Of a stretch of 39,089 nt of DNA, positions 7,303 through 14,576 are shown in pieces. The notes beneath the pieces are model-generated. The model was not told the DNA's origin. It did no database searches and saw nothing but the letters and a program-made list of their open reading frames with translations. Every line of letters starts with the position of its first letter. Positions within the stretch are counted from its first letter, which is position 1. This stretch comes from DTSX01 sp964633465 (GTDB lineage: Bacteria > Pseudomonadota > Gammaproteobacteria > Steroidobacterales > UBA11654): NCBI GenBank assembly GCA_964633465.1, contig CAZWGB010000009.1, forward strand, positions 1 through 39,089, in the 5' to 3' direction. The position numbers and the translations under genes are program-made.

Positions 7303-8469
7303 ATGTTTTCAATACCCAGAAATAGAAAGACACTCCTTTTTATTTTAGCAATTGGATCTCCAATAGCTTTTTCTGTTTGGCAAGCTCTCTTGAATAATTT
7401 TGCAGTAGAGGTAGTAAATTTTGGTGGCAAAGAGATTGGTATGCTACAAAGTTTGCGAGAAGTGCCTGGATTTCTAGCATTTACCGTAGTGTTCTTATTA
7501 CTCATTATCCGGCAACAAAACTTTGCCATTCTCAGCTTAATCATTCTTGGAATTGGTACCGCACTGACTGGATATTTCCCCTCAATTCTGGGTCTCTACA
7601 TCACAACTGTAACCATGTCCATTGGCTTCCATTATCTGGAAACACTGAGATCCTCCTTAAGTTTACAATGGTTAAGCAAGGATGAGGCACCTCGGGTATT
7701 GGGCAAACTTTTAAGTGCCCACTCCGCTTCCACATTGGTAATCCTTTCTATCCTGTATATCGCTGTCTTTATCTTTGAGCCAAGTTATCCATGGCTCTAC
7801 GCTGTAGCAGGTTTTTTTACTGTCATAATAGGTATTTTATGTCATTTTTCTTTTCCGCAATTTAGTGAAAAAGTTGAACAACGCAAGGACCTGGTATTTC
7901 GCAAACGTTATTGGCTTTACTATGCATTAACTTTCCTTTCAGGCGCTAGAAGACAAATCTTTATGGTTTTTGCTGGATTTTTGCTTGTTCAAAAATTTGG
8001 TTTTCCTTTAGACAAGATGGTTTTGTTACTTTTGGTCAATTCAGGGATCACTGCTTGGGTTGCACCAAGAATGGGAATTCTCATTGAGAAGATAGGGGAA
8101 AGAAAAGCACTAACTCTGGAATACATAGCTTTGATTATTATATTTCTTGGTTACGCAGTTGTAGATAATGTAAATATAGCCTTTTTACTTTACATTCTAG
8201 ATAATATTTTTTACTCAATATCCTTTGCTATCAAAACCTACTTTCAGAAGATAGCTGATCCTGCTGATATAGCATCCACCTCTGGAATTAGTTTTACCAT
8301 CAACCACATAGCTGCTGTTTTATTGCCTGCCCTGTTGGGATTAATTTGGATGGAAAATTATGGTGCTGTATTTTTGATAGGAGCAGGCATTGCAGGGACT
8401 TCATTAATCTTGGTAAGAGCTATTCCAGATAACCCTGAAATAGGCAAAGAAACTTACTGGCAGGTATAG
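7303..8469 (+). CDS. Major facilitator superfamily transporter
   Basis: 388 residues with about 12 hydrophobic segments split by a central loop around residues 187-200 (EKVEQRKDLVFRKRYW), the usual 6+6 MFS arrangement. The N-terminal half carries GGKEIGMLQSLREVPGF, a transporter-like loop after the first span; the C-terminal half contains APRMGILIEKIGERKAL, which fits the loop between spans 8 and 9 (G-x-L-x-x-x-x-G-x-R, motif A-like). Substrate cannot be predicted. ATG at 7303 is 31 bases after the small membrane protein gene. The sequence lacks a clear drug-efflux motif C. Confidence 0.85.
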   Translation: MFSIPRNRKTLLFILAIGSPIAFSVWQALLNNFAVEVVNFGGKEIGMLQSLREVPGFLAFTVVFLLLIIRQQNFAILSLIILGIGTALTGYFPSILGLYITTVTMSIGFHYLETLRSSLSLQWLSKDEAPRVLGKLLSAHSASTLVILSILYIAVFIFEPSYPWLYAVAGFFTVIIGILCHFSFPQFSEKVEQRKDLVFRKRYWLYYALTFLSGARRQIFMVFAGFLLVQKFGFPLDKMVLLLLVNSGITAWVAPRMGILIEKIGERKALTLEYIALIIIFLGYAVVDNVNIAFLLYILDNIFYSISFAIKTYFQKIADPADIASTSGISFTINHIAAVLLPALLGLIWMENYGAVFLIGAGIAGTSLILVRAIPDNPEIGKETYWQV

Positions 8470-8537
8470 ATAACTCTGTAAAGATACTAATAATCTTCAA
8501 TGCTAATGATATAAAAAAATATTATAGGCCGTAGCAC

Positions 8538-8565
8538 TTGAAATCTTTGTGTTCATTCCTATCTA
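8538..8565 (+). promoter_or_regulatory. Putative sigma70 promoter for the 32-residue miniprotein
   Basis: TTGAAA (8538-8543), 16-base spacer, TATCTA (8560-8565). It precedes a 5' region of about 30 bases and a strong AAGGAG. The surrounding 8470-8601 stretch is otherwise non-coding and AT-rich. Confidence 0.45.
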
Positions 8566-8601
8566 AGGTGCAACAACAATAAACACAAAGGAGTTTTAGA
8601 T

Positions 8602-8700
8602 ATGAAATGTTGCAATTTGAGTGGGTATTTCGATGAGTACATCACTGGGGTAATTCTCGTCTTATTTGTCTTATTCTATGTTTTAAAGTTACCTATGTAG
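8602..8700 (+). CDS. 32-residue single-span membrane miniprotein, unknown
   Basis: A short frame with a consensus ribosome binding site AAGGAG at 8588-8593, 8 bases from the ATG. The product has a short polar N-terminus with a Cys pair (MKCCNLSG) and Tyr/Asp/Glu residues, followed by a continuous hydrophobic segment (about residues 14-28, including TGVILVLFVLFYVL) and a Lys-Leu-Pro end. It looks like a one-pass inner-membrane peptide. A plausible promoter lies 37 bases upstream of the ATG. Its last 8 bases overlap the end of the convergent gene on the other strand. Not recognised as any known family; coding status is inferred from the translation signals. Confidence 0.55.
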   Translation: MKCCNLSGYFDEYITGVILVLFVLFYVLKLPM

Positions 8701-9001
8701 TTTCTTTAGAATCCAATTTCTTAAGAATCCATAAACCTAACCATGTGCTTACAATGGCTTTGACCAATGTGTGGATCACTATAGGCAGAGACCAAAAGAA
8801 GTCCATAAAGACGTCTGGGAAAATAATGTAAGTAAAGGGTTTTATAAATTGGTAAAGGGCAGGCAGGTAGTTGCTCAGAAAAATATCATTCGTTAGGGAA
8901 AGTATCGTTGCATCTGAAGTTAATACGATCCCCAAAGCCCAAAGGCAAAACCCTATTTGAAAAGGTGTCGACCATATACATATATATGCAAATATTCTCA
9001 T
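8693..9001 (-). CDS. Small multi-span membrane protein, unknown
   Basis: 102 residues with about three hydrophobic segments (about 8-28, 44-66, 72-94) and a Lys-rich C-terminus (KKLDSKE), the usual positive-inside end. I do not recognise a family. There is no strong ribosome binding site upstream of the ATG (sense strand has only ATGGAT). It is the only gene on this strand between 1 and 21780 and converges on the miniprotein with an 8-base overlap of the ends. No competing longer frame exists on the plus strand here, which supports it as a gene. Confidence 0.55.
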   Translation of the reverse strand: MRIFAYICIWSTPFQIGFCLWALGIVLTSDATILSLTNDIFLSNYLPALYQFIKPFTYIIFPDVFMDFFWSLPIVIHTLVKAIVSTWLGLWILKKLDSKETT

Positions 9002-9079
9002 ACCAAATCCATTCTAACTGATAGCCTACCACCATAAAGAATTAGAGGTTCAACAGCATGTGTTATATAGTTTTTAGGT

Positions 9080-9169
9080 ATGAAAAAACTAATCTTAATA
9101 ACCGGGCTAGAACCAATTGACTTAGTTTGGGTCACATTGAAACCAGGTTGCATGGAGGACAATCAATGA
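9080..9169 (+). CDS. Possible 29-residue upstream ORF overlapping the DapA-family start
   Basis: ATG at 9080 opens a 29-codon frame that begins KKLILITGLE and ends with TGA at 9167-9169, overlapping the ATG of the next gene as ATGA (9166-9169). The overlap is the arrangement used for translational coupling. Its own ribosome binding site is poor (AGG only 2 bases from the ATG). It may be a leader peptide, the remains of a gene, or chance. Confidence 0.25.
   Translation: MKKLILITGLEPIDLVWVTLKPGCMEDNQ
9154..9159 (+). promoter_or_regulatory. Ribosome binding site deciding the DapA-family start
   Basis: GGAGGA lies 6 bases before the ATG at 9166, a near-perfect Shine-Dalgarno site. It rules for 9166 over the in-frame ATG 39 bases upstream (9127), which has no such site and would add 13 residues unlike the family. 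Confidence 0.75.
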
Positions 9170-10074
9170 ACAAATTTTCAGGTGTTTTAAGCCCAGTACT
9201 CACTCCCTTCACAAAAGATCTCAAACCAGACTCCAAACGACTCGTGAAACAGTGCCGTTGGCTGTTATCTCAGAATGTCTCTCTTGCGGTGTTTGGAACA
9301 ACCAGTGAGGCAAATTCACTAGCACTTGAAGAAAAAATATCTTTACTTGATGATCTCATTGAAGCCGGAATTGATCCTGCCGTATTAATGCCTGGCACCG
9401 GTTGTTGTTCCCTGACAGAAACTGTTCAACTGACAGCTTATGCAGTTGAATTGGGCTGTCAAGGCGTGCTAATGCTTCCGCCTTTTTATTATACGGATGC
9501 CACTGAAGATGGGCTGTTTCGAAGCTATGCTGAGACCATTGAGCGCGTTGGTGACAACGGACTTAAAATCTACCTGTATGATATACCTAGATTTGCAGGG
9601 GTGAACATTAGCTTAGGACTCATAGAGAATCTTATCAATCGATACCCTGATGTAATCGTTGGGATTAAGGACAGCACAGGAAATTGGGAAAACACAGGAA
9701 GCATTCTTGAACGTAATTGGGACGACTTTAGGGTATTTTGTGGCAGTGAAGTCTTCTTACTGCAAACTATGCGAGCAGGAGGATCCGGATGTATTTCTGC
9801 AACCGTCAACATCAATGCTTCTGCAATTCACAATCTCTATAAGGCATGGGAATCAAATGAAGCAGATGATTTACAACAGCAGTTAAACCAAGTTCGTCAA
9901 ACAGTGGAGGCCTACCCAATGATTCCTGCATTGAAATCGGTGGTCTCATACCATAGAAAAGATCCTGATTGGTCGATTCTTAGGCCCCCCTTTATTTCTT
10001 TGGAGCAGGCAACCCAGCAAGAGCTTGTGCAAAAACTTGACCAGATTGGGTTTGAAATACCCAATCTTGATTAA
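9166..10074 (+). CDS. DapA/NAL family lyase (dihydrodipicolinate synthase-like)
   Basis: 302 residues from the ATG at 9166, the normal length of the family's TIM barrel. FGTTSEAN (43-50) corresponds to the GTTGES pyruvate-binding loop; YDIP (Tyr138) and GIKDSTGN (Lys168, the Schiff-base lysine) are the catalytic pair. The usual DHDPS Arg after the YNVPSR motif is displaced: here the sequence is YDIPRFAG, with Phe where DHDPS has Arg. That argues against lysine biosynthesis and for an aldolase or dehydratase acting on another 2-keto acid, such as a sugar-acid breakdown step. It is the first gene of a block of catabolic-looking genes; 25 bases separate it from the ASCH gene. Confidence 0.85.
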   Translation: MNKFSGVLSPVLTPFTKDLKPDSKRLVKQCRWLLSQNVSLAVFGTTSEANSLALEEKISLLDDLIEAGIDPAVLMPGTGCCSLTETVQLTAYAVELGCQGVLMLPPFYYTDATEDGLFRSYAETIERVGDNGLKIYLYDIPRFAGVNISLGLIENLINRYPDVIVGIKDSTGNWENTGSILERNWDDFRVFCGSEVFLLQTMRAGGSGCISATVNINASAIHNLYKAWESNEADDLQQQLNQVRQTVEAYPMIPALKSVVSYHRKDPDWSILRPPFISLEQATQQELVQKLDQIGFEIPNLD

Positions 10075-10099
10075 ACCACATCTGATGTATTGTTAATCC

Positions 10100-10606
10100 A
10101 TGAAACGCCATATAATCATAGCCGATGATGGGCCTGAGCAGAATCCTGATTCAGAATTATTAAACTTATTTTGGCAGCAGGCTATTAATGCTGTGCCAGA
10201 AATTGCAAGAGATCATCAAGTTAGGTCCATAGGCATTGATGAAGAGACCATAGATTTGATTATTGAGTTTATAAAAACAGGCGAGAAAAGAGGAACTTAC
10301 AGTTTACCGTGGTTGATCGAAGCTGAGGGGTATCCTAAAACAACTCCCAATACTCCTATAATGCTTGTATCCTACGATGGAATACCCAAGGTTGTTGTTC
10401 AGATAACAGGCGTTTACGAAACCACATTTGGCAACATCAGTTTAAATGACACTTCGCTGGACGGTCCACCGGTAAGAGACTTGGATGTATGGATTCCATT
10501 GCATACTGAGTATTGGAATGGCTTGTTATCAAAACACAACCTATCGTGCACCTCTGATATGCCGGTGCTGGTGGAGGAATTTAAGTTTATTTATGGAGCA
10601 ATATAA
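10100..10606 (+). CDS. ASCH domain protein
   Basis: 168 residues. The order is FIKTGEKRGTYSLPW (about 58-72), then the strand MLVSYDGIPKVVVQITGVYETTFGNI (about 94-119), and a terminal VPW-like segment DVWIPLHTEYWNGLL. This is the ASCH fold pattern (G-x-K-x-x-T, then the beta strands with the W-x-x-x-H-x-x-Y/F ending). ASCH domains are RNA-binding-related beta-barrels; some, such as YqfB, act as amidohydrolases. No signal peptide, so cytoplasmic. Its stop TAA directly abuts the next ATG (0 bases), indicating coupling with the exported FAD oxidase. Confidence 0.75.
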   Translation: MKRHIIIADDGPEQNPDSELLNLFWQQAINAVPEIARDHQVRSIGIDEETIDLIIEFIKTGEKRGTYSLPWLIEAEGYPKTTPNTPIMLVSYDGIPKVVVQITGVYETTFGNISLNDTSLDGPPVRDLDVWIPLHTEYWNGLLSKHNLSCTSDMPVLVEEFKFIYGAI

Positions 10607-12079
10607 ATGAAAAAATATTTGTTGATTGTATTTTTGATTGCATCATTTTCTGGATCTAGCTGGCCTGAAACCATACCTCAACAAATCGTTCTGAACGATC
10701 TGCATTCCAGGCTTAATCCAACAACAGTTGACTCTATTCACCATCCAAAATCTTCGTACGAAATCTTGACTTTGATTAAGCATGCCAAAAAAAATAATAA
10801 ATCCATCAGTATTTCAGGAGGACAGCATTCAATGGGCGGTCAGCAGTATGGTGCAGGCACTATGCATCTGAATATGTCTGAGATGAATGATGTGCTCAAA
10901 TTTGATAGAAACAATGGAATTGTAACTGTGGAGGCCGGTATTCAATGGCCTGAGCTTATTGAATATCTAATCTCTTCTCAAAAGTACAGCAAAAAACAAT
11001 GGGGCATTACCCAAAAACAAACCGGTGCAGACCGGCTCTCAATAGGCGGTGCTTTGTCTTCCAACATCCACGGGCGAGGACTGATTCTGCAACCCATGGT
11101 TCAGGATGTTGAAAGCTTTAGAATCATCAATGCTGAAGGCAAAAGAATTCATGTAAGCCGGGATGAGAACGCTGAATTATTTGGGCTAGTGATCGGCGGT
11201 TATGGGCTGTTTGGAGTGATTGCCGAAGTCGACCTGAGATTGTCTCCTAGGCAAAAGTTAAAACGCCACGTAGAGATTGTTAACTTGTCTGATTTTGCTG
11301 CCAGGACCAGTCAGAGAATTGCTGAAGGATATTTATACGGCGATCTTCAGTTTAAAACGGATGGGGCAGCAGAGGATTTCTTGAAAAGTGGCGTCTACTC
11401 ATTTTATATACCTGTTCCTTTGGACACACTAATACCTCAACAACAAAGAAAGATATCGTCTGATAAATGGAAAGAATTATTAGCGTTGGCACATTCAGAC
11501 AAAGCCCAAGTATTCGAGGATTACACAAATTATTATTTGAGCACAAATGGCCAACTTTATTGGACTGACACCCATCAATTGGGCTACTACGATGAAAATT
11601 ATGAGGATTACCTTGAAGAGACACTTCCAGATTACAAAACGGGATCTTTAATGATCAGTGAGGTTTATGTCCCCAGGGCAAAAATCTATGATTTCATGAC
11701 AGACTTATCACGATCAAATGAGGAGCAGCAGCTGGACATCATCTACGGAACCATCAGGTTGATTGAAACCGATAGCGAAACCTTTCTCCCTTGGGCCAAA
11801 CAAGACTATGCCTGCATCGTTTTAAATCTAAGGGTGGAACATTCCCAATTGGGGTTAGAAAAGGCTCGCAGTGATTTTCAACTTTTGATTGATGTGGCAC
11901 TAAATTATGGAGGTTCTTATTTCCTTACCTACCACCGATGGGCTAGAAAAGATCAATTGCTTGAAGCTTATCCACAATTTCCAATGTTTTTAGATCTTAA
12001 GCTTAAATACGATCCCCAAGAAATGTTTCAGAGTGACTGGTACCGATTTTACAAAGAAATGTTCAACAACAATGAGTGA
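10607..12079 (+). CDS. Exported FAD-binding oxidase of the VAO/aldonolactone-oxidase type
   Basis: 490 residues with an N-terminal signal peptide (KK then hydrophobic 4-14). The FAD-binding domain has SISGGQHSMGG, with His74 at the position used for covalent histidyl-FAD in VAO-family enzymes, then a second FAD loop around TGADRLSIGGALSSNIHGRG, and GGYGLFGVIAEVDLRL at about 196-211. The C-terminal half holds the substrate cap and ends FQSDWYRFYKE, like GULO/ALO and other FAD_binding_4 oxidases. Such enzymes oxidise alcohol or sugar-lactone substrates with oxygen as acceptor; the export signal suggests a periplasmic substrate. Next to an exported M20 enzyme 18 bases downstream. Confidence 0.82.
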   Translation: MKKYLLIVFLIASFSGSSWPETIPQQIVLNDLHSRLNPTTVDSIHHPKSSYEILTLIKHAKKNNKSISISGGQHSMGGQQYGAGTMHLNMSEMNDVLKFDRNNGIVTVEAGIQWPELIEYLISSQKYSKKQWGITQKQTGADRLSIGGALSSNIHGRGLILQPMVQDVESFRIINAEGKRIHVSRDENAELFGLVIGGYGLFGVIAEVDLRLSPRQKLKRHVEIVNLSDFAARTSQRIAEGYLYGDLQFKTDGAAEDFLKSGVYSFYIPVPLDTLIPQQQRKISSDKWKELLALAHSDKAQVFEDYTNYYLSTNGQLYWTDTHQLGYYDENYEDYLEETLPDYKTGSLMISEVYVPRAKIYDFMTDLSRSNEEQQLDIIYGTIRLIETDSETFLPWAKQDYACIVLNLRVEHSQLGLEKARSDFQLLIDVALNYGGSYFLTYHRWARKDQLLEAYPQFPMFLDLKLKYDPQEMFQSDWYRFYKEMFNNNE

Positions 12080-12097
12080 GATATAATTAAAAGCCAG

Positions 12098-13516
12098 ATG
12101 AAAAAACTAACTCTAATTATCTTTCTTGTCATAACTTCTAATGGTTGGGCTATGGGTCATTCAGATATGGATCAAAGCATCAACTCTCATCAACAACAGT
12201 TTGAAAAAATTGCTTTGCAAATATGGGATATTGCAGAAGTTGGATACCAAGAGTATCAAAGCTCAAGCTTGCTGAAAGATAGCCTTGCTAAAGAGGGATT
12301 TAGAATCGAAGAAAATGTGGCTGATATTCCCACTGCGTTTATTGCCGAGTACGGGCAGGGATTGCCAGTTATTGCAATTTTAGGGGAGTTTGATGCCCTA
12401 CCAGGCCTGGCTCAAAGTGCCTCGCCCTATAGAGAAAAATATAAAAAAAATATCGCAGGACACGCATGTGGACATCATCTTTTTGGTGCTGGTTCTGCTT
12501 GGGCATCGGTTGTGATTAAAGAATGGTTGTCCAGCAATAACATAAAAGGAACCATAAGATTTTATGGTACGCCCGCAGAAGAAGGCGGTTCAGGCAAAGT
12601 CTACATGGCGAGGGAAGGTTTATTCGACGACGTTGATGTTGTGCTTCACTGGCACCCATCAAGTGATAATCATGCCAGACCCAGAACTTCGAACTCAAAC
12701 AAATCAGCCAGATTTAGTTTCAAAGGAATTTCAGCTCATGCTGCCAGTGCTCCAGAAAAAGGAAGGTCGGCGCTTGATGGAGTTGAGTCTATGAATATGA
12801 TGGTTAATCTTATGCGGGAACATATGCCACAAGATTCTAGAATTCACTATGTCATTACTAAAGGGGGACTGGCTCCGAATGTCATTCCCGACGAAGCCGA
12901 AGTTTACTATTATGTCAGGCATCCCAAAAGACAAATGGTAGGGGAACTTTTTGACCGCGTGGTGAAAGCTGCCAAAGGCGCTGCTATGGGGACCGAAACA
13001 AGTGTGAGTTTTGAGGTTATGCATGGGAATTACTCCCTAATGCCTAATGACACACTGCAAAAAATAATGCATAAGAAACTTTCTGCAAGAGGAGGTATAG
13101 TCTATTCTTCAGAAGAGAAAAAATTTGCCAATACCATCTATAAAACATTAGTGAATCCAACAGCTCAGGTCGGCGATCAAGAAAATGTTTTATCTTATAA
13201 GCAAACTCATGGCTATGGTTCAACGGATGTGGGAGACGTCAGCTGGTTGGTACCTACGGCTGGATTACGCATCTCAACATGGGTTCCTGGAACTTCAGCA
13301 CATTCCTGGCAAGCTGTTGCGGCAGGAGGAACCACTATAGGCCTAAAGGGTACAAAACTCGCTGCCGAGATTTTATCTGAAACAGCTATAGAAATTTATC
13401 TCGATCCTGCCATTGCATCCAAAGCAAAACAAGAACTGCAAAGGAGAGTAGGTGCGGACTTTAACTATGTACCGTTATTGGGCGATCGCAAACCGCCTTT
13501 GGACTACAGAAATTAA
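12098..13516 (+). CDS. Exported M20 family amidohydrolase (AbgB-like)
   Basis: 472 residues with a signal peptide (KKLTL then hydrophobic, cleavage near GWA). Metal and catalytic motifs of M20D amidohydrolases are present: GEFDALPG (Asp99), AGHACGHH (Cys124, His126), YGTPAEEGG (Glu161-162) and LHWHP (184-187). A dimerisation-domain segment follows (FKGISAHAASAPEKGRSALD), then a C-terminal GTSAHSWQ His. Family members hydrolyse amide bonds of N-acyl amino acids such as p-aminobenzoyl-glutamate or indole-acetyl conjugates. The His/Cys set is that of the AbgB/HipO subfamily. Secretion is unusual for the family and suggests a periplasmic amide substrate. Starts 18 bases after the FAD oxidase and ends 29 bases before the alpha/beta hydrolase. 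Confidence 0.85.
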   Translation: MKKLTLIIFLVITSNGWAMGHSDMDQSINSHQQQFEKIALQIWDIAEVGYQEYQSSSLLKDSLAKEGFRIEENVADIPTAFIAEYGQGLPVIAILGEFDALPGLAQSASPYREKYKKNIAGHACGHHLFGAGSAWASVVIKEWLSSNNIKGTIRFYGTPAEEGGSGKVYMAREGLFDDVDVVLHWHPSSDNHARPRTSNSNKSARFSFKGISAHAASAPEKGRSALDGVESMNMMVNLMREHMPQDSRIHYVITKGGLAPNVIPDEAEVYYYVRHPKRQMVGELFDRVVKAAKGAAMGTETSVSFEVMHGNYSLMPNDTLQKIMHKKLSARGGIVYSSEEKKFANTIYKTLVNPTAQVGDQENVLSYKQTHGYGSTDVGDVSWLVPTAGLRISTWVPGTSAHSWQAVAAGGTTIGLKGTKLAAEILSETAIEIYLDPAIASKAKQELQRRVGADFNYVPLLGDRKPPLDYRN

Positions 13517-13545
13517 AGCAGGAGATTAGGCTCCAATTTATATTA

Positions 13546-14526
13546 ATGGCTTTAATGCAGAAACTAATGTTGCCCTTTGCAATCCTGTTTGCAACGTCCT
13601 TAATCGGTGTTAGCAATGCTCAGACATTTTATGACGGAGTAATTGGGCCCCTAACAATCACAAAAGATGGAAGAGCGAAACTGCTGGCTCCGGTAGACAA
13701 CAGAGAAATGTCATTGCGAATTGTTTACCCGGATCAGGGTGGACCGTATCCGATCATCGTTTTTTCGCACGGAACATTTTCCTCGAGTGAAAAATATGAC
13801 CTGGTTGTTGAGTTTTGGGCAGAACGTGGTTATGTAGTCATTCTGCCGAATCACCTGGATGCCAACTACGGCATTATCCCGAATAAAACAGAAGACATGG
13901 TCCATATTGTTAACACCCGAATCTCAGACATGTCTTTAGTTCTCGATAACTTGGATGAAATTGAAGTGCAGAATCCGGGTTTACAGGGCAAATTGAATCG
14001 CAACAAGATCATTGCAGCTGGTCATTCAATAGGCACTCAGGTGGTTTTGGTAAATACTGGACAGAGAATACGCAACCCGACCAACAATTATGTGACTGAA
14101 AGCAGTGAAGAACGATTTATGGCTGCAGTTATGTTAAGCGATCCAGGCAAGATGGCTCTGATGCCTGATGATGCTTGGAAAGGTGGCTTGACCCCGACTT
14201 TTCTGACAACGGGACCAGATGATTATGGTTTGATGGGTGATGGTCGTCGAGTTGTTGAGTATCAGAACGAGATTTTAACGCTTCCAGATGAACCGACCGG
14301 TGATAAATATCTGCTTTTGAACGAACGCGGTGATCACTATTTTGGTGGGCTGATCCATCGTGATGTTAAAAAAGTACCGGATTATGATGGGCTTGCAGTC
14401 TTTAATGCTGCATCACTGGCGTTTATGGATGCACACACCCGTGACGTTGAGTCTGCATGGGCATTTCTTAAGCCAAACATTCTTAATTCAGCAACGGATG
14501 GACGTTTTCAACTCACAGTCAACTGA
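13546..14526 (+). CDS. Exported alpha/beta hydrolase
   Basis: 326 residues: signal peptide (hydrophobic 8-25, cleavage after NAQ), then an alpha/beta hydrolase core. The oxyanion segment is VFSHGTFSSS (72-81), the nucleophile elbow is AGHSIGTQ (Ser161), and late acidic and His residues (TGPDDYGLMGDG, ERGDHYFGG) are candidates for the catalytic Asp and His. The HGTFSS and GHSIG motifs are like the chlorophyllase/PAF-acetylhydrolase/dienelactone group, so it probably cleaves an ester. ATG codons at 13546 and 13555 are both possible starts; both leave the signal peptide. Follows the M20 gene by 29 bases. Confidence 0.8.
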   Translation: MALMQKLMLPFAILFATSLIGVSNAQTFYDGVIGPLTITKDGRAKLLAPVDNREMSLRIVYPDQGGPYPIIVFSHGTFSSSEKYDLVVEFWAERGYVVILPNHLDANYGIIPNKTEDMVHIVNTRISDMSLVLDNLDEIEVQNPGLQGKLNRNKIIAAGHSIGTQVVLVNTGQRIRNPTNNYVTESSEERFMAAVMLSDPGKMALMPDDAWKGGLTPTFLTTGPDDYGLMGDGRRVVEYQNEILTLPDEPTGDKYLLLNERGDHYFGGLIHRDVKKVPDYDGLAVFNAASLAFMDAHTRDVESAWAFLKPNILNSATDGRFQLTVN

Positions 14527-14542
14527 CACAATATTTGGTGGT

Positions 14543-14570
14543 TTGGAATAATCCTTAAATCTGTTATAAA
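14543..14570 (+). promoter_or_regulatory. Putative promoter giving a near-leaderless DUF885 transcript
   Basis: TTGGAA (14543-14548), 16-base spacer, TATAAA (14565-14570). The ATG at 14577 lies just 6 bases after the -10 box, so a transcript starting at the expected place would carry almost no leader. AAGG also precedes the ATG, so a start from upstream readthrough is equally possible. Confidence 0.3.
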
Positions 14571-14576
14571 TAAGGT

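Noticed and set aside
9127..9165. Upstream ATG extension of the DapA-family gene
   Set aside because: The 13 extra residues lack a ribosome binding site, whereas ATG 9166 has GGAGGA at ideal spacing and the family-length N-terminus.
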